A DNA stretch of 53,753 nucleotides, taken from assembly GCF_001690195.1 (NCBI RefSeq), contig NZ_LZGM01000093.1, forward strand, positions 1-53,753, given 5' to 3'. Made by a program: the position numbers and the translations under genes. Below the pieces are notes generated by a model that did no database searches, was not told the origin of the DNA, and saw only the letters and a list, made by a program, of their open reading frames with translations. Positions 19,871 to 29,653 of the stretch are shown here, one piece after another. The first letter of the stretch is position 1. Each line of letters starts with the position of its first letter. Origin of the DNA: Gilliamella sp. wkB108 (GTDB taxonomy: Bacteria > Pseudomonadota > Gammaproteobacteria > Enterobacterales > Orbaceae).

Positions 19871-21487
19871 ATGAAAAAAAAAGTACTAGCAATAGGAATA
19901 ATTGCTATTTTAGGAATGGGATATGTTGGTGGAGCATGGTATACAGGCAATGCCATTGAAAAGAACATTGATACAAATCTATCTTTATTAACCGAAAAAA
20001 TTAATACTGATAATAAAAAATTCGGACTAATCAATGAGCAGTTCAATGTCGCAATCAGCTATAGTGATTATCAAAAAAGTCTTTTTTCAACAAAATTGCA
20101 TCTCACTATAATGCTTACACCTAAACCAGAAGAAGGTGCTGATAGTTCATCTAGTGAAACAACTAATCCAACCGCAAAAAGTATTAAAGTGTTTGATGAA
20201 GATGTGATTATTCATCATGGCCCATTCCCGATTGCCGCATTAACTAAAGGGACATTTGTCCCTCAAGCCGCTTGGATAGAATATCAAATCACTGAAAAAA
20301 CCTCCCCTGAGCTTTCGAAACTCGTCGGCAATCAACCTATCTTTACTGGACATTTAGGCATTAGTTACCAAAATTATCTGCGCTTAAAAATAACTAACCA
20401 AGCGATCTCTCTTGATAAAACTAATTTTGACGATTTACCGATTGACTCGTTAAAAATTTCAAAAGGGGAGCATTATTTAGAAGGTGATAGTAATTCCCAA
20501 AATGTACGCATTGAAAGTCATATTGCAGATGTCAGGTTAATAAAAGATGATAATAATTATGTCTTATTCAAGAATTTACAATACGTATTCGATCCTCAAC
20601 TAGACAAAACCAATGTAAATTATGAATTGAATTTTGATCATCTCGAAAGTAGCGTTGACAACATGCATGAACTCATAAAAGTTAATATTGATAACTTCAA
20701 GAGTAAAGGAAGTTACAACTTTAAAACACAAGATGCTGACTTAAAGATGAGTATTGCTAAATTCATGTTTAATCCCGATCAGAACCAAACTAATAACAAA
20801 ACACAAATTGCACTTGATAAATTTGTGTGGGAACAAAAAAACCATTCAGATGCGAATAACATCAGTGATGGTTCGCTCGTTTTAAGTACCGATTCACTAA
20901 TCTTTGGCCAACAAAAAATGGGTTCGGGTGAACTTAACCTAGAATACCGAGGCATCGATAAAAACTTACTGACTCGGACTTTCAATGAATTTTACTCCCT
21001 CGATTATTATGATGATGAGGATGACGATGATGATGATAATGATATAGTTGACTACCAAAAAATGAACCCTAGAAATATCAAAATCTCATTAAATAAATTC
21101 AACTGGCATAATGTTGATGGAGATATTGATATCAATGCCGTTGTTGACTATACCTTAGATGACAACTTTAATATGTCTGCCCTAAGCGATACTAGCCGTT
21201 TGAATTTACTTAAGCTTAAAATGGCAGTACCATCTGATGTATTAGCTCGTATCATCACTCAATTTCAACATAGACAAGACAGTGATGTTGATGTAAATCA
21301 GATAAACAAAACTAAATCGCAAATTGAGATAGTTTCACAACTTTTCCAGTTTAAAACATCATTATTATCATTTAAACAGGGTGATAAGAACGGTTTCTTC
21401 ACCGACATTGACTACGACAATAGTCGTCAAAATGTTAAAGTGAATGGTAACACATTAACAAAAGAAGAATTTTTAGATAATTTTTAA
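19871..21487 (+). CDS. DUF945 (YdgA-like) protein, first of three paralogues
   Basis: Envelope protein of the YdgA/DUF945 family; function is poorly known. One N-terminal TM/signal anchor (residues 4-22) runs into the family motif GGAWYTGN, with most of the protein predicted in the periplasm. Other landmarks shared with E. coli YdgA: a YxxYxxSLFST segment near 60-70, HHGPFPIAAL (about 117-126), and a C-terminal NGNTLTKEEFLDNF. It contains an acidic run of D/E residues (about 377-391) unique among the three. It starts 31 nt after mfd and ends in a strong terminator. Confidence 0.85.
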   Translation: MKKKVLAIGIIAILGMGYVGGAWYTGNAIEKNIDTNLSLLTEKINTDNKKFGLINEQFNVAISYSDYQKSLFSTKLHLTIMLTPKPEEGADSSSSETTNPTAKSIKVFDEDVIIHHGPFPIAALTKGTFVPQAAWIEYQITEKTSPELSKLVGNQPIFTGHLGISYQNYLRLKITNQAISLDKTNFDDLPIDSLKISKGEHYLEGDSNSQNVRIESHIADVRLIKDDNNYVLFKNLQYVFDPQLDKTNVNYELNFDHLESSVDNMHELIKVNIDNFKSKGSYNFKTQDADLKMSIAKFMFNPDQNQTNNKTQIALDKFVWEQKNHSDANNISDGSLVLSTDSLIFGQQKMGSGELNLEYRGIDKNLLTRTFNEFYSLDYYDDEDDDDDDNDIVDYQKMNPRNIKISLNKFNWHNVDGDIDINAVVDYTLDDNFNMSALSDTSRLNLLKLKMAVPSDVLARIITQFQHRQDSDVDVNQINKTKSQIEIVSQLFQFKTSLLSFKQGDKNGFFTDIDYDNSRQNVKVNGNTLTKEEFLDNF

Positions 21488-21514
21488 TTCATTATTCTGT
21501 AGTAAACAGATAAC

Positions 21515-21544
21515 GCTATTCCACCTATATTTTGGTGGAATAGC
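21515..21544 (+). terminator. Terminator after the first DUF945 gene
   Basis: Perfect 11-bp stem (GCTATTCCACC / GGTGGAATAGC) with an 8-nt loop, 27 nt after the stop, followed by ATTTCATCTATTT. Confidence 0.8.
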
Positions 21545-21961
21545 ATTTCATCTATTTATCTACATGTATTTATCCACATGATAAAGATCTCCCTGAACAC
21601 ATCTATGTAAATTAAGTTTCATAAAATCAAGATGATTACAACACTGTTATTAGCACCTGCTTGGTTTATATCATCTAAGCTCCTATAGCGTTAATTTAGG
21701 GTAAGATAATTAACAATCCTGTGGTTGGTTTAAATCAATCAACCGTCGTTTCAGGTAAATTGTGTCTTTACTTTAGATCTCCAAGTTTTTATAAAATAAT
21801 AATAATTGTTTACAAAACAGATCATTGCTAAAAAAAAGTAAATAACTTAAACTTAATTAACATGATTTAATGCTAATCAATAATAGTTAAGATATTCACT
21901 ACTTGGTTAGCTAGTGTATTAAAAATAATAATAAAATAGATTCAATAGGAAAGAAGACATT
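21545..21961. other. Spacer before the second DUF945 gene
   Basis: No gene seen. The segment around 21655-21780 resembles 24141-24245 upstream of the third paralogue (shared pieces like CACCTGC...TTGGTT and GGTAAA), suggesting that the duplicated unit included upstream DNA. An AGGAAAG ribosome site lies just before 21962. Confidence 0.5.
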
Positions 21962-23632
21962 ATGAAAAAAACTGCACTTGCAATTGGTATAATTGCTGTA
22001 TTAGGTATTGGATATGTTGGAGCTACATGGTACACAGGCAATGTTATTGAAAATAAAATAAATGATAAAATTAAAGAGATAACCCAAGTCGCCAATATCA
22101 AACAAGATAAATATAATGTAGCCATCACTTACAACGACTATCACAAAAGCGTCTTTTCAACTAAACTTCATCTTACGATTACGATCTCTCCCAAAGATAC
22201 CAGTAACTCAGATGTAAAGCCTATAAAAGTATTTGATGACAATTTGACGGTTCATCATGGTCCATTCCCATTGCCAGCTCTTTCAAACGGTGTGTTTTCG
22301 CCACAAATGGCTTGGCTGGAATATCAAATGAATGAGCAAACATCACCTGAACTATGGAAACTTGCCGGTAATCAACCATTTTTAACTGGATATCTGGGAA
22401 TTAGTTACCAAAACTATTTTCTTACAAAAATAAAAAGTAAAGGATTTACATTAGATGAATCGGCCATAGAAAAGTATACAAAACTCTACCAAAATATTTA
22501 TACAACTTATTTTAACTCCGATTTTGATTTTGCAGACCAATTAGATCCTATACTTAAAGATATAAAAGGCAAATTTAGTATTTCTGATACTGAAGTCTAT
22601 TTTGGTACTGATCGGGATTTTTCAACTTTTTCCCTTAAAAGTCATTTACCTAAAATATCTTATCAACAAGACGATCAAAATTATGCTTTTTTGAAAGAAT
22701 TAGATATGGCGATTGATTTTGATAGCGAAAAAACAGATTTTGACTTTAAAATTAATTTGGATAATTTTGTTAATACTAATGTGAATACTAATGTTCCCTC
22801 ACAGTATTTAATTAAGTTAGAAATAGACAAACTCTATTCTCAAGGAAGTTTCAATTTTGATAAATCAAATATGAATTTAGATTTTGGTTTCGATAAGTTT
22901 GAACTAGTACCTAATCCAGATAAACCCAACGAAACAAAACCAGCAATTAAGTTAAACAAATTAGATTGGAAACAAAAAAATCTGCTTAATTCAAAAGGAA
23001 AAAATGATGGTTCTTTAATAGCTAAGGTAGATTTGCTTAAATACGGTAACCAAAATCTTGGTTCCGGCGTAATCGATCTGGCTTATGAAAATATTCCTAA
23101 AGAGCAAATTACTTATGATCCAGCAAAATTATTGCAAAAATTATATGATCTTAATCAAAATAAACCAGAACGTATCATTTTTACCCTTAATAAATTGAAT
23201 TGGCATAATGCTCAAGGTGATATTAATATCAATGGTTTATTAGATTTCATACCAAATGAAAAAGATAGTTCAATGCGAAGTTCAATTGATAATATCTATG
23301 CACTTAAAATAAAAGTTGCCGCTCCTTTTAATGTATTAGCACAAACTATGGCACAAACGCAAAGTCTACAAAAATTATTAGACAATGATGTTGCTCCTCA
23401 GGAATTACGGCAAATGAAAGAAACAATAAAATCATGGGCAATGATGTTCTTCGGAGGTTCACCGCTTATTAATTTTAGTGAAGGTAATGTTGAAGGTATT
23501 TTTTCAGAGGTTGATTTTAGCAAAGATAGTGATGAGGTAAAAGTTAACGGTAAAAGTTTAAAAAAAGAGGATCTTTTTGGTGAAAAAGCTACAAGAGGTG
23601 GTAGCAATGATATAAAAGTTAACATGGAATAA
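21962..23632 (+). CDS. DUF945 (YdgA-like) protein, second paralogue
   Basis: Same architecture as its neighbour: N-terminal anchor with GIGYVGATWYTGN (about 16-28), YNDYHKSVFSTKLHLTI (about 53-69), HHGPFPLPALSNGVFSPQMAWL, the repeat NKLNWHNAQGDININGLLDF near residue 406, and C-terminal NGKSLKKEDLFGE. Ends in an extra tail (about 15 residues after the family end, to NMEstop). The three paralogues diverge strongly in the middle, so they are old duplications. Function unknown; a periplasm-facing inner-membrane protein is the safest description. Confidence 0.83.
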   Translation: MKKTALAIGIIAVLGIGYVGATWYTGNVIENKINDKIKEITQVANIKQDKYNVAITYNDYHKSVFSTKLHLTITISPKDTSNSDVKPIKVFDDNLTVHHGPFPLPALSNGVFSPQMAWLEYQMNEQTSPELWKLAGNQPFLTGYLGISYQNYFLTKIKSKGFTLDESAIEKYTKLYQNIYTTYFNSDFDFADQLDPILKDIKGKFSISDTEVYFGTDRDFSTFSLKSHLPKISYQQDDQNYAFLKELDMAIDFDSEKTDFDFKINLDNFVNTNVNTNVPSQYLIKLEIDKLYSQGSFNFDKSNMNLDFGFDKFELVPNPDKPNETKPAIKLNKLDWKQKNLLNSKGKNDGSLIAKVDLLKYGNQNLGSGVIDLAYENIPKEQITYDPAKLLQKLYDLNQNKPERIIFTLNKLNWHNAQGDININGLLDFIPNEKDSSMRSSIDNIYALKIKVAAPFNVLAQTMAQTQSLQKLLDNDVAPQELRQMKETIKSWAMMFFGGSPLINFSEGNVEGIFSEVDFSKDSDEVKVNGKSLKKEDLFGEKATRGGSNDIKVNME

Positions 23633-23639
23633 AAAAAGA

Positions 23640-23916
23640 GTTGTCGCACCTTTTAATGTAATAGTGCAAAGTATGACACAATGAAAAAATCTACAAGACA
23701 ACGATGTTAGACCTAGGCAATTATAGCAACTGAAAGCAACAATAAAATCAGAGTCTATAGTGATATTGCGCGGTTCACCGCTTAGCCATTTTAGTGGTGG
23801 TGATGTTGAAGGTATTTTTTAGAAGTTGTTTTTAGCAAAGATTTCGATGATGTAAAAGTAAACAATAGTAGTATAAATAGGATCTTTTAGATAAAAAAAT
23901 CAAGAGAAATTGGCAA
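23640..23916 (+). pseudogene. Decayed duplicate of the 3' end of the second DUF945 gene
   Basis: Matches 23315-23600 base by base over about 275 bp (offset 325 bp): for example CCTTTTAATGTA, GGTTCACCGCTTA and GATGTTGAAGGTATTTTTT recur in order. It has in-frame stops (TGA after 14 codons) and small indels, and no start, so it is non-functional. Confidence 0.85.
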
Positions 23917-23921
23917 AAACT

Positions 23922-23964
23922 ATTGATCCTCTTTCCTCAGCGTTAATGAAGAAAGAGGATCAAT
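23922..23964 (+). terminator. Terminator after the decayed DUF945 copy
   Basis: Perfect 14-bp stem (ATTGATCCTCTTTC and its complement) with a 15-nt loop. It likely served the second DUF945 gene before the partial copy arose between them. Confidence 0.7.
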
Positions 23965-24399
23965 TGTAAAGTTCATTGCATAACATTCATGCTCAAACAG
24001 TGGTCACTACTGTTAAAATCCAATATTATATAACTTATTATATTTTAACAACTTTTCTAAAATATTAATCTACCCTAACTCGTTTAATGTCAGACCAGCA
24101 TAGTCGGTACTATTTCTAAAAGTGTTTAATACAATAAAGAAGTAGTACCTGCTGTTTGGTTAATACCATTTAGATTAATACTCAGCAGTGAGGTAATGAT
24201 TGATGAGAAGATCGTTTCATGGTTCGTTGGGTAAAGTGTTTGAAATAGTGATATAACTTAAATATTTGATAAAATAAATGCATTACTATAATATCAATCA
24301 CACTAAATGTTATTTATCTATTGCCATATAATTTTTAGTTCAATATATCGAAAATGGCTAACACAACAATATTAAAAGATTAATAAAAAAGAGGAAATA
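23965..24399. other. Spacer before the third DUF945 gene
   Basis: No gene seen. It holds diverged similarity to the spacer upstream of the second paralogue and an AGAGGAAATA ribosome site immediately before 24400. Confidence 0.45.
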
Positions 24400-25929
24400 A
24401 TGAAAAAGGCTTCACTGATAATTGGCTTCATTGCTTTATTAGTCTTTGGTTATGTTGGTTTAGCATGGTTCACTGGTAATCAGATTGAAAAGAATATTGA
24501 TGCTCAAATCATTCAATTAACGCAACAACTCGAAATCAAACAAGATAAATATAATATTACTGACACTAAATATGATATTGGCATCTTTTATAGCAATTAT
24601 CGAAAAAACCTCTTTTCGACTCAATTACATCTTACTGTAACGCTTAAACCTATAACCCGTTATGATTCAGATCTAGAGCCTCTAAAAATATTTGACGATA
24701 ATGTCACTATTCATCATGGTCCGTTTCCAATTGCGGCGCTATCAAAAGGCGTTTTCACTCCACAAATGGTCTGGATAGACTATCAAACGACAAAGCAAGC
24801 TTCGCCTGAGCTTTGGAAACTTGCCGGCAATCAACCGTTTATCACGGGTTATGCGGGTATCAGTTATTTTAACGATATTCAGGTTAAACTTAGCAATAAA
24901 GCTATTTTATATAAACCGACTGAATCATCTGACATAGAAGAGCAGTTTGAAATTTCAAAAGGTGATTGGTCTTTCACATCTATGAAAGAGTCTTCTAACA
25001 TATTAGCTAATATACAATTAGACCATTTTACCTATACCAACCAAGACTATCCTTATTCAATCCAACTCAACAAATTTAATTTAACATCCAAGCCGAATAA
25101 AGAAAACAGAGCGGTGAGTTATGAACTTAATACCGAGAATATCTCTTATTCTTCTAATGATCGATATTACAAAGAAGAGAACTACTTTCTCACTAATTTG
25201 AAAACAACAGTCAATATTAATGATGATAATGATTTTTCTAATTTAGCATTTGCGATTGATATAGATAAATTTGTTTATGTTCTAAATGAATCCGAATCCA
25301 TTTCCATTACCATAAATCAATTAGCTTTCAATTTAAAAAATAGATCAAATACTGATAATTTCAATGACGGTTCATTAACTTCAAGTATTGGTTCACTTAT
25401 TGCGGGTAAACATAATTTAGGAACTGGCGTTATTAACTTTGATTATCAAAATATCAATCCTAATCAATCACCACCTTGTTTATTTTATTTAAAGCATTGC
25501 ATTGAAAATAATAAGGAAGGTAAAAATTTTACCTTATCCTTAAATAAGTTTAATTGGCATACTGAGGTGGGGGATATCAATATTCGTTTTATTTTTGATT
25601 ATTTACCCGCGATAGAAAAGGACCAAATATTATCCGACATAGAGAGAATTAATGAGTTTAAAGTGAATGTTGATGTGCCACTTGATGTGTTAAATTCGAT
25701 ATTCACCAAAGTAAGAAATTGGCAGACCTCACCGATTCCTCAAGAAAAAGATGAGAGTAGAAATGTAGAAGATTTCTTAAAATGGCTTTTTAGCAAAAAT
25801 ATAATTTTTACTCTTAACAAAGGAGACACCAAAGGATTATTTTCTGATATTGATTGTTCAAGAGATAGTCAAATAATGAAAGCTAATGGTAAAACGTATA
25901 TTAAAGAAGATTTTTTTGATCGTCTGTAA
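24400..25929 (+). CDS. DUF945 (YdgA-like) protein, third paralogue
   Basis: Anchor with FGYVGLAWFTGNQIEKNID (about 16-34), YSNYRKNLFSTQLHLTV, HHGPFPIAALSKGVFTPQMVW, SLNKFNWHTEVGDINI and the C-terminal NGKTYIKEDFFDRL place it in the same family. 509 aa. Unlike the others it has two cysteines close together (PPCLFYLKHC, about 359-368), possibly a disulfide in the periplasm. Own ribosome site; no terminator as clear as those of its siblings. Function unknown. Confidence 0.83.
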   Translation: MKKASLIIGFIALLVFGYVGLAWFTGNQIEKNIDAQIIQLTQQLEIKQDKYNITDTKYDIGIFYSNYRKNLFSTQLHLTVTLKPITRYDSDLEPLKIFDDNVTIHHGPFPIAALSKGVFTPQMVWIDYQTTKQASPELWKLAGNQPFITGYAGISYFNDIQVKLSNKAILYKPTESSDIEEQFEISKGDWSFTSMKESSNILANIQLDHFTYTNQDYPYSIQLNKFNLTSKPNKENRAVSYELNTENISYSSNDRYYKEENYFLTNLKTTVNINDDNDFSNLAFAIDIDKFVYVLNESESISITINQLAFNLKNRSNTDNFNDGSLTSSIGSLIAGKHNLGTGVINFDYQNINPNQSPPCLFYLKHCIENNKEGKNFTLSLNKFNWHTEVGDINIRFIFDYLPAIEKDQILSDIERINEFKVNVDVPLDVLNSIFTKVRNWQTSPIPQEKDESRNVEDFLKWLFSKNIIFTLNKGDTKGLFSDIDCSRDSQIMKANGKTYIKEDFFDRL

Positions 25930-26026
25930 TACTTAAACAACGGTAAATTTTAGCATCAATTAACATTGCTCCAACATAATTGTGAAGGAGTATTTTTTAA
26001 ATAATTAATCATATAAACCAAAAATT

Positions 26027-27430
26027 ATGAATACAAATTCACCCTCTGCAACTGAAAATCAATTTAAACGTACCATGAAAACACGACATCTCATCATGCT
26101 ATCGCTTGGTGGTGTTATTGGTACTGGTTTATTTTTTAATACCGGCTACATCATTGCGACTGCTGGCGCCATTGGTGCAATCATCGCTTATTTAATCGGT
26201 GCTTTGGTAGTTTATTTAGTCATGCTATGCCTTGGTGAGCTTGCTGTCGCCATGCCAGAAACTGGTGCATTTCATACTTATGCTTCCCGCTTTATCAGTC
26301 CTGGCGCTGGCTATACGGTTGCTTGGCTGTATTGGTTGACATGGACTGTCGCTCTGGGTTCAAGTTTAACCGCTGCCGGTTTATGCATGCAATACTGGTT
26401 CCCGACAGTACCGGTTTGGGTTTGGTGTTTACTATTTTGCTTTGTCATTTTTGCGTTAAACATCATTACTGCACAATTTTTTGCTGAAAGTGAATTTTGG
26501 TTTTCGATTATTAAGGTCATCACTATTATCATTTTTATTCTTGCCGGTAGCGCGGCTATATTTGGTTTTATTCCGATGAAAAATGGTATGCCCGCGCCAT
26601 TTTTACATAATATAACTGATTCAGGATGGTTCCCAAATGGGATCATCCCAATCATTATGACAATGGTATCTGTCAATTTTGCATTTTCTGGTACAGAGCT
26701 TATCGGAATTGCTGCGGGTGAAACACATAATCCAGAAAAAACGATACCTTTAGCGATTAAAACGACTATTTTACGGCTTATCATCTTTTTTATTGGTACT
26801 ATTTTAGTCCTTGCTGCCCTATTACCTATGGATCAAGCCGGCGTGATCAAAAGTCCTTTTGTGATGGTATTTGAAAATATCGGCGTCCCTTATGCCGCTG
26901 ATTTTATTAATTTTGTTATTTTAACTGCTATATTATCGGCAGCTAATTCCGGCCTTTATGCATCTGGGCGTATGCTATGGTCTTTATCGCATCAAGGCAC
27001 TTTACCCAAGTGTTTTGGCAAATTAACCCCAAAAGGTATTCCTGCTATCGCCATTACTGTTAGTATGCTTGGTGGTTTATTAGCTTTGTTTACCAGCGTT
27101 ATCGCTCCCGATACTGTTTTTGTTGCGTTAACCGCGATTTCCGGATTTGCAGTTGTGGCAGTGTGGCTCAGTATCTGCCTTTCACATTATTTCTTTAGAA
27201 AACAGTTATCATTAACTGAATTGAACGCTTTAAGATATAAAGCCCCTTTTTACCCATTAGTACCTATTTTAGGTTTTGTTTTATGTTTGATTGCTTGTGT
27301 GGGTCTTGCTTTCGATCCCGAACAACGTATTGCACTATACTGTGGAATACCCTTTGTTATAGTTTGTTTTATTGCTCATCACTTCACACAAGCTTTCAAA
27401 AAGCGAGGCATCAAAAATGAAAATCAATAA
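26027..27430 (+). CDS. mmuP: S-methylmethionine permease MmuP (APC family)
   Basis: Inner-membrane amino acid permease with 12 predicted helices; the helix-1 motif [15 protein letters not shown], the [20 protein letters not shown] loop and [16 protein letters not shown] belong to the AAT subfamily and match MmuP. S-methylmethionine, abundant in plants, is the assigned substrate because mmuM overlaps its 3' end by 14 nt. 467 aa, as in E. coli. No MetJ-box or SAM riboswitch is visible in the 97 bp upstream. Confidence 0.9.
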   Translation: MNTNSPSATENQFKRTMKTRHLIMLSLGGVIGTGLFFNTGYIIATAGAIGAIIAYLIGALVVYLVMLCLGELAVAMPETGAFHTYASRFISPGAGYTVAWLYWLTWTVALGSSLTAAGLCMQYWFPTVPVWVWCLLFCFVIFALNIITAQFFAESEFWFSIIKVITIIIFILAGSAAIFGFIPMKNGMPAPFLHNITDSGWFPNGIIPIIMTMVSVNFAFSGTELIGIAAGETHNPEKTIPLAIKTTILRLIIFFIGTILVLAALLPMDQAGVIKSPFVMVFENIGVPYAADFINFVILTAILSAANSGLYASGRMLWSLSHQGTLPKCFGKLTPKGIPAIAITVSMLGGLLALFTSVIAPDTVFVALTAISGFAVVAVWLSICLSHYFFRKQLSLTELNALRYKAPFYPLVPILGFVLCLIACVGLAFDPEQRIALYCGIPFVIVCFIAHHFTQAFKKRGIKNENQ

Positions 27431-28361
27431 TCCTATTGCTTCTTTACTTAAGCAGAAAAATTACATTATTGTGGATGGTGCGCTTGCTAGCGAATTGCAA
27501 CGACGAGGTTGTGATCTTAATGATAGTTTGTGGTCAGCAAAAGTTCTAATTGAGCAACCAACGTTAATTAGTCAGGTTCATTATGACTATTTCAAAGCGG
27601 GCGCAGACTGTGCCATTACTGCCAGCTATCAAGCCACCCCTCTTGGTTTTTCTCAAAAAGGGATCGGTTTAGCTCAATCCATTGAGCTTATCCAAAAAAG
27701 TGTAACGTTAGCTCAACAAGCAAAACAGCGTTATTTAAATGAGATAAAGCAAGAAAAGCCGCTGCTTATTGCAGGCTCTGTTGGTCCTTATGGCGCTTAT
27801 TTAGCCAATGGCTCAGAATACACTGGTAACTATAAGCTTAGTGAATCGCAGTTCATTCGTTTTCATCGTGAACGTATTCAAGCGCTGATTGATGCTAAAG
27901 TGGATTTATTGGCTTGTGAAACCTTACCCTCTTTTGCAGAAATCAAAGCATTAACTAAACTTATCGCACAGTATTCAACAATCACTTGTTGGTTTTCATT
28001 AACCTTACAAGATGCTAATCATCTTAGCGATGGCACGCCTTTAACTTCAGTGATTGAGTATTTAAATAAGGTTGATCAAGTTGTTAGTATTGGCGTCAAT
28101 TGTATAGCTTTAGAAAAAGTCACAGCCGCGCTCGCTACATTTCACAAATTAACCACCAAGCCCCTGATTGTTTACCCTAATTCAGGTGAACAATATGATC
28201 CTATAACTAAGCAATGGCATAAAAATCATCAGCATAACTGTACCTTTACCAATCAATTAGCTTCATGGACCAGACTTGGTGCAAAATTAATTGGTGGTTG
28301 CTGCCAAACCACACCCGAAGATATAGTGGAAATAACGCACCTTTTAGAAAGTAAACAATAG
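27417..28361 (+). CDS. mmuM: Homocysteine S-methyltransferase MmuM
   Basis: Methylates homocysteine with S-methylmethionine (or SAM) to make methionine. Zinc-binding cysteines are present in GVNCIAL (near residue 230) and [11 protein letters not shown] (C295, C296). The start at ATG 27417 ([11 protein letters not shown]) gives 314 aa (E. coli 310) and lies within the end of mmuP, so translation is coupled; the frame extends 15 codons upstream within mmuP. Shortly after its stop begins a repeat array. Confidence 0.94.
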   Translation: MKINNPIASLLKQKNYIIVDGALASELQRRGCDLNDSLWSAKVLIEQPTLISQVHYDYFKAGADCAITASYQATPLGFSQKGIGLAQSIELIQKSVTLAQQAKQRYLNEIKQEKPLLIAGSVGPYGAYLANGSEYTGNYKLSESQFIRFHRERIQALIDAKVDLLACETLPSFAEIKALTKLIAQYSTITCWFSLTLQDANHLSDGTPLTSVIEYLNKVDQVVSIGVNCIALEKVTAALATFHKLTTKPLIVYPNSGEQYDPITKQWHKNHQHNCTFTNQLASWTRLGAKLIGGCCQTTPEDIVEITHLLESKQ

Positions 28362-28380
28362 GATCATAGTTGTTAAAAAG

Positions 28381-29280
28381 TTTCAGGTTAGCTATAAGTA
28401 TCATATAAAAGCTGAATTCAACCGTTAAGAGCGTTATAACAGGCATAGATTGTAAAAAATATTCAGGAGTCTATACCGTTTCATTTTTGTTGATGCGGCT
28501 AAATTCAACAGTTAAATGCCGATAGGTGATTAATAGCTTTCAGATTAAATGTCGAACGCGGTTAACTAAGTAGACATCATTGGCCATTGGTAAAGATATT
28601 TCAGGTTAGCTATAAGTATCATATAAAAGCTGAATTCAATAATTAAGAGCGTTATAATAGGCATAGATTGTAAAAAATATTCAGGAGTCTATACCGTTTC
28701 ATTTTTGTTGACGCGTTAAATTCAACAGCTAAATGCCGATAGATGATGAATAGCTTTCAGATTTAATGTCGAACGCGGTTAACTAAGTAGACATCATTGG
28801 CCATTGGTAAAGATATTTCAGGTTAGCTATACATTTGAGTATCATATAAAAGCTGAATTCAATAGTTAAGAGCGTAATAACAGACATAGATTGTAAAAAA
28901 TATTCAGGAGTCTATACCGTTTCATTTTTTATTGATGCGCTAAATTCAACAGCTAAGTGCCGATAGATGATGAATAGCTTTCAGATTTAATCTCGAATGC
29001 GGTTAACTAAGTAGACATCATTGGCCATTGGTAAAGATATTTCAGGTTAGCTATATGTTTCAGTATCATATAAAAGCTGAATTTAATAGTTAAGAGCGTA
29101 ATAACAGGCATAGATTGTAAAAAATATTCAGGTGTCTATACCGTTTCATTTTTGTTGATGCCCTGAATTCAACAGCTAAGTGCCGATGAATGATGAATAG
29201 CTGTCAGATTTAATGTCGAATGCGATTCACTAAATAGACATCATTGGCCATTGGTAAAGATATTTCAGGTTAGCTATATG
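28381..29280. repeat. Satellite-like tandem array A, about four 217-224-bp units plus a partial
   Basis: The marker TTTCAGGTTAGCTATA recurs at 28381, 28599, 28816, 29040 and 29263 (spacings 218, 217, 224, 223). Between markers the units are near-identical (GATTGTAAAAAATATTCAGG, GACATCATTGGCCATTGGT). Frequent stops in all frames argue against coding. It begins 20 nt after the mmuM stop. No unique spacers occur, so it is not a CRISPR array. Confidence 0.95.
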
Positions 29281-29297
29281 TTAGAGTATAAAGACCA

Positions 29298-29320
29298 AAC
29301 ATTATCATTTCGATAATGTT
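29298..29320. repeat. Hairpin closing array A
   Basis: AACATTATC / GATAATGTT with loop ATTTC. Almost the same hairpin closes array B at 30866-30890. Confidence 0.75.
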
Positions 29321-29493
29321 GGTAATGGATAATGACTTGTAATTACCCCATTCTATGCATTTAGATCTAAATTCATTTTTCCTCAGCTCATATCTGCATT
29401 TACTAAAATGATCTACATCTGATTTATAATTGGATGTGAATTCACCGTCGCAATAAAATATGATCTGTTCTGGGGCAGATTTATATAGCTAAA
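29321..29493. other. Spacer after array A
   Basis: AT-rich, no gene or repeat recognised. Confidence 0.4.
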
Positions 29494-29574
29494 TTAGTTT
29501 TTTTGCGGTATTAAATTTTGTACTGAGTGAGCAAGAAACAGAATAAATAAGAGGATAATAAGTAGTCTTTTCAT
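29494..29574 (-). CDS. Possible 26-aa hydrophobic peptide or secreted-protein relic
   Basis: Short frame starting MKRLLIILLFILFLAHSVQ and stopping after 26 residues; it looks like a lone signal peptide or TM peptide. Only a weak GGA precedes the ATG. It lies directly downstream of the terminator of the next gene on this strand and resembles that gene's signal peptide, so it may be the broken 5' end of a similar secreted-protein gene. Confidence 0.3.
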   Translation of the reverse strand: MKRLLIILLFILFLAHSVQNLIPQKN

Positions 29575-29587
29575 AAGTCCATTTATG

Positions 29588-29617
29588 AAAAAAAAGCCTG
29601 ATTTTTTAACTCAGGCT
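29588..29617 (-). terminator. Rho-independent terminator of the small secreted-protein gene
   Basis: On the minus strand: AGCCTGA stem, TCAGGCT return arm, then a run of eight Ts. It follows the stop at 29654 by about 37 nt. Confidence 0.85.
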
Positions 29618-29653
29618 AAAGAAAATTCCTATTTGATTAACTTATAACGCATG

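Noticed and set aside
25957-26000. Possible terminator after the third DUF945 gene (CTCC...GGAG then TTTTTT)
   Set aside because: Only 4-5 bp can pair around a 13-nt loop; stability is doubtful.
26311-26784. 157-codon antisense frame inside mmuP
   Set aside because: Opposite strand of a clear, conserved permease; no ribosome site or family similarity.
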